Source: Candidatus Acidiferrum typicum (GTDB lineage Bacteria > Acidobacteriota > Terriglobia > Acidiferrales > UBA7541). Taken from it: a stretch of DNA of 59,641 nt. The stretch is from the NCBI GenBank assembly GCA_002478115.1, contig DLMH01000169.1, positions 1 to 59,641 on the forward strand, in the 5' to 3' direction. Below, piece after piece: positions 27,116 to 34,755 of the stretch. The position numbers and the translations under genes are program-made. Every line of letters begins with the position of its first letter. The first letter of the stretch is position 1. The notes beneath the pieces are model-generated. The model searched no databases and was not told where the DNA came from. It worked only from the letters and a program-made list of their open reading frames with translations.

Positions 27116-27685
27116 ATGCAGCAAATGCCAGAAATCATCATCGGCCTCGAGGGACGGACTCCTGATCTTAACGAACTGACTTTCAGCCTGTTCGAAGCCG
27201 GAATGTTGGCGGAGGGTCTGGAGAAGCAGACGCCAGGCGAAGTGACCATTGTCTTGAAGGCGATGCCGCTACGGAAGGGAGTCGGTCACGGACTCATCGA
27301 AATCGGGCTGTTCATAGGACAAAACGTTGGCATTCCCTTGTTTGTGTGCTGGCTTTACGACAAGTGGAAAAACGCGGGCGAGAAACCGATCTCTGTAAGG
27401 ATTGAGAACCACTTCTACCAGTTCGACACTGCGATTCTGGAGAAGGCTATCGAAGAGGTGCTTCGGAACCAAGATGAAAGCCTGCCAATTTCGCCGGACG
27501 AGAAGTGCCAAGTGATCGAGAGCAACAGACGATGCAATCGGCCAGCCGTTGCGGTACTGGCGCAGAGAACACGTGGGACCAAGGGCCAGCCGTCGAAGAT
27601 CATACAGAGCTACCTGTGCGACGATCACGCCAGGCGAATGGAAGCAACCGCAGGACCCCACACGGTCAAGCGCTTCAGGCAGTAA
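27116..27685 (+). CDS. Hypothetical 189-residue protein
   Basis: I do not recognise this protein. A Gly-rich, mildly hydrophobic stretch lies at about 52-85 (GVGHGLIEIGLFIGQNVGIP) and may be a single membrane or re-entrant helix. Residues about 130-185 carry Cys and His residues (EKCQVIESNRRCNRPAVAVL, then SYLCDDH) that look like a zinc-binding tail. The ribosome binding site is weak, and an ATG three codons later is an alternative start. It precedes another membrane-anchored hypothetical gene by 25 bases. Confidence 0.55.
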   Translation: MQQMPEIIIGLEGRTPDLNELTFSLFEAGMLAEGLEKQTPGEVTIVLKAMPLRKGVGHGLIEIGLFIGQNVGIPLFVCWLYDKWKNAGEKPISVRIENHFYQFDTAILEKAIEEVLRNQDESLPISPDEKCQVIESNRRCNRPAVAVLAQRTRGTKGQPSKIIQSYLCDDHARRMEATAGPHTVKRFRQ

Positions 27686-27710
27686 TGTTCGCGTCAGGAG
27701 AGAACTGTGT

Positions 27711-28349
27711 ATGCACCACCCCCCACCTTTCAGCGAGACAATCCCCATACTGTCCCTCATCGTTGCGCTGCTTGCCGTGTTTGTCGGGCCACTCATCACT
27801 CTTCGTCTCGGTCAGAAGCAAGCCGGACTGAGTGCGAAACAGCTTGAACTGTCCCGCCGAATCGCCAGCAAGCAGATCGTCGCGCCAATGCGCCAAGCCT
27901 GGATAAACAACCTAAGAGACAAGGTGGCAGAACTGACAAGCGGCGTAGTTCACTGTTACAACCGGGACTGGAGGAGACCGCTGCACCCGCCAGACGAGTG
28001 GAAAGACGAAGAGCGAAAACGCCTCACGCTGCTTGAGCATGAGATACAGCTCTTGATAAATCCAACGGAAGCCGACCATAAAGAACTGGTGGAGACAATC
28101 CGAATAATGATGGCTGCACTGGATAAGGGGCTGGACGGCACGGGACATCTGTTTGCTGCGCAGGAAAAAGTTACCGCCATTGGGCAAAGAATCTTCAAGG
28201 CAGAATGGAACAGGGTCAAGGAGGAGATCGACAACCCTAGCGGGCGTTTCGAGGCGTCCGGGTTTGCTGACAATCAGCCGAGGGTGATTACCATGCCGTA
28301 CGAACGACGGCCCCCGGGCTTTATACCAACAATTCTTCGCCTGCAGTAA
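27711..28349 (+). CDS. Membrane-anchored hypothetical protein
   Basis: A 212-residue protein with one N-terminal transmembrane helix (about 10-33, IPILSLIVALLAVFVGPLIT) followed by a cytoplasmic helical region rich in charged residues. I start it at ATG 27711, which has AGGAGAG upstream; the frame opens earlier but inside the previous gene. Small proteins of this type often occur beside defence or plasmid genes, but no function can be assigned. It is probably co-transcribed with the gene before it. Confidence 0.65.
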   Translation: MHHPPPFSETIPILSLIVALLAVFVGPLITLRLGQKQAGLSAKQLELSRRIASKQIVAPMRQAWINNLRDKVAELTSGVVHCYNRDWRRPLHPPDEWKDEERKRLTLLEHEIQLLINPTEADHKELVETIRIMMAALDKGLDGTGHLFAAQEKVTAIGQRIFKAEWNRVKEEIDNPSGRFEASGFADNQPRVITMPYERRPPGFIPTILRLQ

Positions 28350-28395
28350 AGACGCCGACCTGGCTCCCTGAAATGCAGGCCACTCCAGTTGCCGC

Positions 28396-29238
28396 CTAAC
28401 CTTTTCGCAGTCCGAAACGACAGATGGGCTTCCCCTTAACCGTGTCGGGCCGCGACCACAGAGTGTAGCCGTTTGCTAGCGTGATTGCGTAATCCCACGG
28501 CACACACTTCTTCGGCCTCGGGTTTACTACCGCCGGCAAGGCCCTTGCGAAGTTTTTCTTTACAACCAGTTCCTCGACCGGGATATTTTGAGGTCCATAA
28601 CACAAGCCTCTCTCTCCAAGTAAGAGGTACTTCGCGTCGTTTGAGACTAGAACAAGGGCGCACTTAACGGTGCTTTCCGCCCGCCATTCACAAGCTGACA
28701 CGATCTCGACCGGATTCGGCACCCGCTCTGGCTTATACGGTTCGCTGGTGCCAGACAAAAGTCGTTTTATCTCAGATTCGGTTTCAGTCTCCAACGCCTC
28801 TTTCGTCAGACCGCGCTGTTGTGCAATTCGGCGTGCCAGTTCCATTGATCTCCCGTCCAGAAACTCGAACCTATTCCCCAAGATCAGCAATTCTTCGATC
28901 ATGTGGGCCCGCCCGTCGCTTGAAAAGAACTGTGTCGCCCTGTCCCAAAAATAGTGGTGCGCAAGTTCATTCCTGTCGTCGACCGCTTTCTCCAGAGGTT
29001 TGAGCAGTGCAGTGCAAGCGGGGTCAGACAGCGTCGCGAATTTTCCAACAAGCGGCCCAAAGGTAGACTTAAAATTCTCTGCTAGACGCGCGTCATAGTC
29101 CCAGGCAGTCATTGGTTTTGAGTCACCGAAAACTGCAAGCAGAATTGCCAGCGCCCGTTCCAAGTTCTGGGCTTGGTACATCGCGAGTCCGAAATGGGCG
29201 TATACTTCGCGGATCTGTTCGCTTTCGGCGTCTAACAT
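28396..29238 (-). CDS. Hypothetical protein with HEPN-like RNase motif
   Basis: A 280-residue protein. The helical N-terminal half contains Arg89-Asn90-x-x-x-His94 (DDRNELAHHYFW), the R-x4-H signature of HEPN ribonucleases, including the common Asn after Arg. The C-terminal part (about 170-280) is more beta-rich and unnamed. HEPN proteins act as toxins or as effectors in abortive infection. No partner gene with the usual antitoxin look is adjacent on this strand. The ATG has GGGGAG upstream. The fold assignment rests on the motif and helical context only. Confidence 0.6.
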   Translation of the reverse strand: MLDAESEQIREVYAHFGLAMYQAQNLERALAILLAVFGDSKPMTAWDYDARLAENFKSTFGPLVGKFATLSDPACTALLKPLEKAVDDRNELAHHYFWDRATQFFSSDGRAHMIEELLILGNRFEFLDGRSMELARRIAQQRGLTKEALETETESEIKRLLSGTSEPYKPERVPNPVEIVSACEWRAESTVKCALVLVSNDAKYLLLGERGLCYGPQNIPVEELVVKKNFARALPAVVNPRPKKCVPWDYAITLANGYTLWSRPDTVKGKPICRFGLRKG

Positions 29239-29357
29239 ATTGGAGGCTCCCCTTAGCGCGGATTATGCCACGAGCAAAAGCTTGTACTTGGGGCCTGGCG
29301 TTCACTTTTCGGACGTTATTCATGAAACCAGTAAAACCAACTGCATCAACAAGAGTA

Positions 29358-29388
29358 TGGGGCGATGGGAATCGAACCCACGGTCCCA
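29358..29388 (-). other. tRNA-like 3' fragment
   Basis: Read on the minus strand, this gives a good T-arm (GTGGG, loop TTCGATT, CCCAT) followed by an acceptor-like CGCCCCA end. The expected 5' half (beginning TGGGGCG or similar) is missing, so it is a fragment, not a gene. Such pieces are commonly left by integrative elements. I cannot name the tRNA. Confidence 0.5.
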
Positions 29389-29422
29389 GCGTGTTTTGAC
29401 GACCCAGGAGTGGCCGGAAGTG

Positions 29423-29445
29423 TTGACCGCCTAGATTCCCACCAG
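29423..29445. repeat. 23-base direct repeat, copy 1
   Basis: This copy matches 34137-34159 at 21 of 23 positions (both begin TTGACCG, share CTAGATTCC and end ACCAG). It lies 42 bases beyond a tRNA-like fragment. The pair brackets the HigBA module, the DUF4238 gene and two further genes, and may be an old attachment-site duplication. Confidence 0.45.
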
Positions 29446-29538
29446 ACCGTGCATGAGCTGGATAAGACATGTCGAGCTCATAGCGAGATTCTATAACCCA
29501 TTGTTGGCAATGGCCTTAAATCGATTGTATAGCCATGC

Positions 29539-29580
29539 TTGACAAATAATGCCATCCATGGCATATTCCATCCATGGCAT
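29539..29580 (+). promoter_or_regulatory. HigBA promoter with two operator palindromes
   Basis: TTGACA (29539-29544), a 17-base spacer and CATATT (29562-29567) form a good promoter. The expected transcript start coincides with the toxin ATG at 29574, so the message may be leaderless. Two near-identical palindromes, ATGCCAT-CC-ATGGCAT (29549-29564) and ATTCCAT-CC-ATGGCAT (29565-29580), cover the -10 region and the start codon. They are likely binding sites for the antitoxin. Confidence 0.7.
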
Positions 29581-29933
29581 GGGAGGTTGAGTACACTGAC
29601 GGCTTTTTTGGCTGGTGGGACGGGCTTAGCGCCGAGGAGCAATTGGATGTCAAAGCTGTGGTCGACGTACTAGCAGAAAAAGGGCCGGGCCTCCGCAGAC
29701 CTCGTGTTGGCCCGATTGTGACCTCCCGGCATGCGAATATGAAGGAGTTGATTATTCAACATGCCGGCAGACCCTATCGGGTATTGTTCGCGTTTGACCC
29801 TAGGCGTACGGCGATTTTGCTGATTGGTGGAGACAAGACCGGTAACGATCATTGGTACGATGAGTTTGTTCCAGTTGCTGACAGTCTTTACGACGAGCAC
29901 ATTATTCAGCTAAAGAAAGAGGGGAAGATCTAA
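29574..29933 (+). CDS. HigB/RelE-like toxin (Gp49-type)
   Basis: A 119-residue toxin of the phage-derived Gp49 / HigB group. The segments EVEYTDGFFGWWDGLSAEEQ, RHANMKELIIQHAGRPYRVL and FDPRRTAILLIGGDKTGN are the usual family landmarks. By family knowledge it is a ribosome-dependent mRNA endonuclease. The ATG at 29574 lies inside the operator repeats, with no ribosome binding site. It is followed directly by the antitoxin gene (stop and start overlap by one base), toxin first as in higBA modules. Confidence 0.92.
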   Translation: MAWEVEYTDGFFGWWDGLSAEEQLDVKAVVDVLAEKGPGLRRPRVGPIVTSRHANMKELIIQHAGRPYRVLFAFDPRRTAILLIGGDKTGNDHWYDEFVPVADSLYDEHIIQLKKEGKI

Positions 29934-30292
29934 TGGCCAAAAAATTTGCAGAGATCAAACACAAAATGTCCCCGCGCCAACTTGAGGAAGCTAGAACCAA
30001 GACGCAGGCAATCATAGCTCATATGACTCTGGATGAATTGCGCGAGGCGCGAAGGCTGACTCAAGAACAGCTTGCGTCTCTATTTCATGTGGGGCAACCA
30101 GCCATCGCAAAAATGGAAAAACGGACGGACATGTACTTGAGCACGCTGCGTGGAATTATCCGCGCAATGGGCGGAGAGCTGGAAATCCGAGCCGTCTTTC
30201 CCGATGGAGACATTCGTATTAACCAATTCGAGGACATCAAGAAGGAAGCGAAGGCAAAAGGTGCGCCCGCGCTAGCTCCTGCGGGGGTGTAA
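29933..30292 (+). CDS. HigA-like XRE antitoxin
   Basis: A 119-residue antitoxin with an XRE-type HTH at about 40-95 (MTLDELREARRLTQEQLASL, then QPAIAKMEKRTDMYLSTL). The N-terminal helix (about 1-35) is where such proteins bind the toxin. The C-terminal Ala/Pro-rich tail is probably disordered. By family knowledge it neutralises the upstream toxin and represses the operon through the palindromes at 29549-29580. Confidence 0.92.
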   Translation: MAKKFAEIKHKMSPRQLEEARTKTQAIIAHMTLDELREARRLTQEQLASLFHVGQPAIAKMEKRTDMYLSTLRGIIRAMGGELEIRAVFPDGDIRINQFEDIKKEAKAKGAPALAPAGV

Positions 30293-30309
30293 CATCGCGG
30301 CCTCTTAAG

Positions 30310-30342
30310 AAAAGCGGAAGCCTGAGGAGTTTCCGCTTTTTT
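30310..30342 (+). terminator. Intrinsic terminator of the HigBA operon
   Basis: AAAAGCGGAA (30310-30319) pairs with TTCCGCTTTT (30331-30340), and two more T residues follow. It starts 17 bases after the antitoxin stop. Confidence 0.85.
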
Positions 30343-30691
30343 GCGTTCTAAAAGTCCACTTGGTGTCAGGGAACTCTTTGGTTCCAACTAGGGATTCAGA
30401 ATGCGAGAAGTGCTTGTTTCGGCCGACTTCGAAAATCCGAGACCTAGTGCCGCACCAGGAGGTCATATGGAGCATGCCGGATAAACGAACCTTGATACTT
30501 CTTCTTTTCTGAAGGATGTCTTGGTAGGTACGCCAGAGATCGAACCCACGAGATTCGGCTCAATAGGCAGTTCTAATCATATTTCCGCTTTTTCCCGGAA
30601 GTGTTTCAATGACTTTACTCATAGTGATAGCTTCACGGGAAAGTACCGGAGAAGCAAAAATTACTACACTTTGCCAGTACAGGTAGCATTT

Positions 30692-31708
30692 GTGGGCGAC
30701 GCGCGCAAACACCATTACGTTCCCGTCTTCTATCAAAAGAATTTCACCAACGCGAATGGCCTATTCTGGGTTTACGACCGCCAGCGCACTGCATCTCAGG
30801 AACTTGCCCCCAAAGTGGTCTGCTCTCAAAAAGACCTGTACGCGATCGTTCCTTCTCAAGCCCCCAAGGATCAGCGGCTTGAGTCCCAGGCGCTCGCGAT
30901 CGCTGACGGAATGTGTGCAGCTGCTCTGCGTGAACTCATAACCGGAAAAATGCCGCCAAATTTGACCACCATGGCAAACGTTGCTTACTTCGTTGCACTC
31001 CAGGCATCGAGACTTCCATCGACTAGCAAACACATTTCTGACGTCTACCGGAAAGTGGCCGAGGAATTCATGCGGCTTTCTGCTGTGAGCGTCGAGCGAA
31101 TGGAGGAACTAATCAACCAATATTCAGAAGCAACCGGCGAAACACTTAACGTGTCCGCAGAATCCATGGTCGAAGCGATAAAGGGAAATCACCTTGAAGT
31201 CGTGGTGAGTGAGCGTCCATTTTTGGAGCACCTGTTTCGTAACGCCGATTTCTTAAGCAAGGTATTTATGGGAATGTCCTGGGATATTTTACTGGCTCCT
31301 GCTGACACAGGTTTTATTTTGTGTGACGACCCGTTGGTGATCGTTCCACCATACGGCGGGAAAGACATCGGCGTCGGCATTCCTGGAGCGGTCAAATATT
31401 TCCCACTCAGCCGACTGTGTTGTCTCCGGATCAGCGACACCGGGGAGACAATTCGGTACCGGAAAATAGATAAGGAAAAGGTCGCTGCGATAAACAAAAA
31501 CATCGCGGCTAATTCCGAGAGGTTCGTGATGGGTCCTGACAGGGCTCAGCTTGAAACGGTTGTCAACGACAGTGGTTCCCAAAAAATGGATCTGCAACCG
31601 CGGCGTAAGGTTTTTCTGACGAACCAGACTGACGGCGGTTCACTGCAAGTGGTGGCAACAATTCCCGGCAGATACTTCTATGTTGGCGAGAACCACGAGG
31701 CGCCCTAG
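30692..31708 (+). CDS. DUF4238-type protein
   Basis: A protein of about 338 residues with the DUF4238 opening KHHYVPVFYQKNF and a following FWVYDR strand. These proteins are common in accessory regions and on plasmids; their activity is not established. The open frame extends to a TTG at 30521, but the added codons read through a tRNA-like scrap, so I prefer the GTG at 30692 (AGGTAG upstream). The start is uncertain. No operon partner is evident. Confidence 0.7.
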   Translation: MGDARKHHYVPVFYQKNFTNANGLFWVYDRQRTASQELAPKVVCSQKDLYAIVPSQAPKDQRLESQALAIADGMCAAALRELITGKMPPNLTTMANVAYFVALQASRLPSTSKHISDVYRKVAEEFMRLSAVSVERMEELINQYSEATGETLNVSAESMVEAIKGNHLEVVVSERPFLEHLFRNADFLSKVFMGMSWDILLAPADTGFILCDDPLVIVPPYGGKDIGVGIPGAVKYFPLSRLCCLRISDTGETIRYRKIDKEKVAAINKNIAANSERFVMGPDRAQLETVVNDSGSQKMDLQPRRKVFLTNQTDGGSLQVVATIPGRYFYVGENHEAP

Positions 31709-32107
31709 AATGGTCGCCAAATCGACTGCTACTTCCTTGCTGGCACAATAGTCTTTGCCCTCGTCCCAATGGAAGAAGAGCCGGAGGGAAACCCAAGCTC
31801 GGAGCGAGAAGACCTCCCGGCATGTATGCGGATGAGCAGGTGATTTTGGGCCGAGAGAGAGAAGTATTTCCCATGCCAAGTTCTCTGGCGACGGTTATCG
31901 CATCCATCCGGCCCAACCAGCATGTTCCGAATGAGTGCGTAGTACGCTTGCGTAGCGAACTCCTTAGTCCTAAGCTCGTTCCGAAGGGAGCAGCGCGATG
32001 GCCGCACCTCGGCGCAGTCACGAAGATCGGGAGAGCATCGTAATCGCCGACAGAATGCACCGGAAAGTTGACGCGGCGCTCTCTGCGACTGGGACGATTG
32101 AGCCGGA

Positions 32108-32617
32108 ATGAGTCCAAGCCTAGAAACCCGGCTTCCCCTTGAACAGTTTCACCGGCATTTTGTGGCCACCCACGAAAAGGACAAAGCGGACCGTATCTTT
32201 GCCGAACTCGCGCAGCGGGCGGTGGAGTCCCAACGGCCCTTTTCAACGCTGATAGCCGAATGGATTGCATCTCGGTACCGACAGACGGCGTATCAAGATA
32301 ACCATTGGTACGCCAAGGAGGTCCGACTCGATCGTTGCTTTAGCGCCCACACCGACTTTCGCTTGTATCCGATACCAAAGGATCAGCGATTTGTCGACTT
32401 CCTGCCGAGTTATCGGCAAGAGATCGAGGCTGGCTCGTTCCCGTGTTCTTCCGAAATTCGCGCTCCGTGGTCGACGCTCATGCCGGAACCACTAGTTCAA
32501 GAACGTGGCCCCGCAAACTATTACATTCTAGATGGGCAGCTGCGAGTAATCCGGCACTGGTACCACGATATTCAAAACTTGAGAGTGTTCTTATATAAAG
32601 GACAGGGCAGCGTTTGA
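32108..32617 (+). CDS. Hypothetical 169-residue protein
   Basis: A protein I cannot name. Its C-terminal part (ANYYILDGQLRVIRHWYHDI, then an FLYKGQ strand) resembles the substrate-binding strand-helix unit of ParB/sulfiredoxin-like proteins, but the rest does not, so this is only a hint. The N-terminal 60 residues are helical. It is convergent with the next gene, 13 bases away. The 400 bases upstream (31709-32107) carry no convincing gene; a 73-codon frame at 31822-32043 is possible. Confidence 0.5.
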   Translation: MSPSLETRLPLEQFHRHFVATHEKDKADRIFAELAQRAVESQRPFSTLIAEWIASRYRQTAYQDNHWYAKEVRLDRCFSAHTDFRLYPIPKDQRFVDFLPSYRQEIEAGSFPCSSEIRAPWSTLMPEPLVQERGPANYYILDGQLRVIRHWYHDIQNLRVFLYKGQGSV

Positions 32618-32630
32618 GGCAGGCCGAGTA

Positions 32631-33947
32631 TTATTGGCTAGGTCCGGTCACTTCCTCTGCGGAGAGAGAACGTTTCGGCGTTTGGTCCGAGAATCGAATG
32701 TGGAAAAATGACTCATTGAGTGGCCCGAGCGTCACCCAAGCATCGGCCAATTCTTCACTAGTGAAAACGAGAGATACTCCTCTTTTCCCTCGAAACTCAT
32801 TTTCGATCCGGAATCCATCCCGGCGAATCTCCTTCAACTTATACTCGTTGGCATAAATCTGAACACTACTGACCTTCTCGGCGAGACTTCGATTCAGGTA
32901 GAAAAGGAACATGGACTCATCCAAATCCAATAACCTCGATAGTGGTATCAATCGTATGAAAGTATCTTGAGAGAATTGGATTCCGATGCTTTTCACGGAA
33001 TTTCGGCCAACAGAGGTGAATGTGGCCGTTCGTTGATAGGCATATTCCGTTTCTCCCCCTCCGCCAGTGTCCGGCTCCCCCACTTGCGGTTCGTTCTCTG
33101 AAACTCTCATCTCCCATTGCCCTCCGCACATGCTATGGGTGATTCCAGATTTCCCAATGCGAAGCCCCTCGACGTTCGTTGCGTTGAGGCGCGCACTATT
33201 GTCCGTGGATCCGAATACAAAACTGATTAGTCCCTGGCTAGGCGCTTTGAGATGAACAAAGGCAAAGGCGCGAAAATGCCCAATTTGATCGCCGTCATAT
33301 TCCTTATCCAGTTGGAAGACAACGGTGAGACCCGCCAGGGGAAGTTCTGCTTCTTGTAGAAAAAGAATGCGGTTCAGAACTCTTCGAACCTCTCCGAAGC
33401 CATCGGCGATTACACCTTGGATGTCATCGCCCCAACGGGCGAAAAATGTTGCCTGCTCGGCCTCTGACAGAGGGATGTCGAGGTACTGAAAACGAATACT
33501 GAACCCATCCGCACTGTCGAGCGCGATCCTGATGCGCTCCCGATCGAACACTTCCGCGTGTGCGAGTCCCTTCTCTTTCGCCTCCTGCACAAGGCCTTCC
33601 TTTTCGCCGATGGTCAGATTGACATTGGTCAAGAAGACGAACACCTCGGGCCGCGGTTCCTGCTTCAACGCTTCCCTCAAGTCTTCAGAGAACTTTTTCA
33701 TCGCCCTTTTCTTGTGCTCTTCCGAATCCGCGGCCTGGTTGACGAATCCCACGGCGCCGAAGACTCGCTGTACGCCATTGAACATGGCCTCGATATCGCG
33801 TGCACCGTCCGGGCCGCCCCGCGGATGGCGGTGCCGCACGTCTGAGAAACGCTGGTCAATTGCGACAACCGCAAGGCACATCTGCTCGCGATGCATCTGG
33901 TTCGTGTCCAAATAACTCTTCAGACGTTCATCGGTGTCATAAGGCAC
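32631..33947 (-). CDS. Protein with restriction-endonuclease-like N-terminus
   Basis: A 438-residue protein. Its first about 160 residues contain RHPRGGPDGARDIEA (about 40-54), a pattern seen in restriction-endonuclease-like domains of defence proteins, followed by GAVGFVNQA where the E-x-K or Q-x-K half would be expected. A downstream stretch (PEVFVFLTNVNLTIGEKEGL) and FDRERIRIALD belong to the same domain. The C-terminal about 250 residues are beta-rich and unnamed. The GTG start has AAGGAGA 12 bases upstream. Possible role in recognising or cutting foreign DNA; the active site looks altered. Confidence 0.55.
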   Translation of the reverse strand: MPYDTDERLKSYLDTNQMHREQMCLAVVAIDQRFSDVRHRHPRGGPDGARDIEAMFNGVQRVFGAVGFVNQAADSEEHKKRAMKKFSEDLREALKQEPRPEVFVFLTNVNLTIGEKEGLVQEAKEKGLAHAEVFDRERIRIALDSADGFSIRFQYLDIPLSEAEQATFFARWGDDIQGVIADGFGEVRRVLNRILFLQEAELPLAGLTVVFQLDKEYDGDQIGHFRAFAFVHLKAPSQGLISFVFGSTDNSARLNATNVEGLRIGKSGITHSMCGGQWEMRVSENEPQVGEPDTGGGGETEYAYQRTATFTSVGRNSVKSIGIQFSQDTFIRLIPLSRLLDLDESMFLFYLNRSLAEKVSSVQIYANEYKLKEIRRDGFRIENEFRGKRGVSLVFTSEELADAWVTLGPLNESFFHIRFSDQTPKRSLSAEEVTGPSQ

Positions 33948-34136
33948 GGTAAGACGGTCTCCTTACAGGACTCTCGGAAAATCCTAGTAACCCCATCTAC
34001 TTATGCGCGGAATGCTAACACGGCCAAAGGCCAACTGCAGTATCTTCTGACCGGTGCAGGACCTGCGCCGTACACTGAACGTCGCGAACTGCTACTCAAG
34101 AGCTAAGGGCCTTCAAAACAGCAAAACACCCTGTTA

Positions 34137-34159
34137 TTGACCGTCTAGATTCCAACCAG
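34137..34159. repeat. 23-base direct repeat, copy 2
   Basis: Partner of 29423-29445 (21 of 23 bases). The intergenic region around it (33948-34313) contains nothing else recognisable apart from the AAGGAGG ribosome binding site of the next gene. Confidence 0.45.
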
Positions 34160-34313
34160 GTGGTCACTTCGTATTCTCGACTTCCTTACGCAGGGGGCCG
34201 TGCTTAGCGCACGAGAGAGAGTTCAGGCTGGAATTGTCGGCCCGAGAATTGGCGTGTACCATACGCTAGTAGGAAGAGAATCGTAAGACCGTTCCAAGGA
34301 GGGCTATTGCGGC

Positions 34314-34712
34314 ATGATTATCAGCGACCGTTTGCGGGAATTGCGGGAGGAGAAGAAACTCTCTCAGGGAGACATCGAGAAGAGGACCGGTTTGCTACGG
34401 TGTTATATTTCGCGCGTCGAGAACGGCCACACGGTGCCGGCAATTGAAACCCTCGAAAAACTGGCGCGTGCTCTCGAAGTTCCCTTGTATCAGTTGTTTT
34501 ATGACGGCGAAGAACCACCCAAGCTGCCTAATCTTCTGAAGCGGAAAACCTCGGACGACATCGTGTGGGGCAGCAAAGGGAGACAGGCGTCATACCTTCA
34601 CCAGTTGACGAGATGTTTGAGCAAGGCGTCCGAGGCCGACAGGAAACTTCTGATGGCCATGGCTCAGAAAATGACGACGGGACGGACGCGCCAAGCCGAG
34701 GCCTCCGCGTGA
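34314..34712 (+). CDS. XRE-family HTH regulator
   Basis: A 132-residue regulator with a clear Cro/C1-type HTH at about 5-62 (SDRLRELREEKKLSQGDIEK, then CYISRVENGHTVPAIETLEK). The C-terminal half is helical. AAGGAGG precedes the ATG. It is convergent with the ParB-like gene. Proteins of this kind are common on acidobacterial mobile elements; the target is unknown. Confidence 0.85.
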   Translation: MIISDRLRELREEKKLSQGDIEKRTGLLRCYISRVENGHTVPAIETLEKLARALEVPLYQLFYDGEEPPKLPNLLKRKTSDDIVWGSKGRQASYLHQLTRCLSKASEADRKLLMAMAQKMTTGRTRQAEASA

Positions 34713-34755
34713 AGCGGTGCGGGCTGCACCATGAGTACAGCCCGCCGTTGCATTA

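Noticed and set aside
30525..30560. Second tRNA-like 3' end on the minus strand near the HigBA terminator
   Set aside because: The T-arm does not pair properly (GTGGG against TCTGG) and no acceptor partner is present; too weak to list as a tRNA fragment.
31563..32270. 235-codon minus-strand frame
   Set aside because: Overlaps two plus-strand genes, has an unbalanced Arg/Pro/Leu composition and no domain; taken as a shadow.
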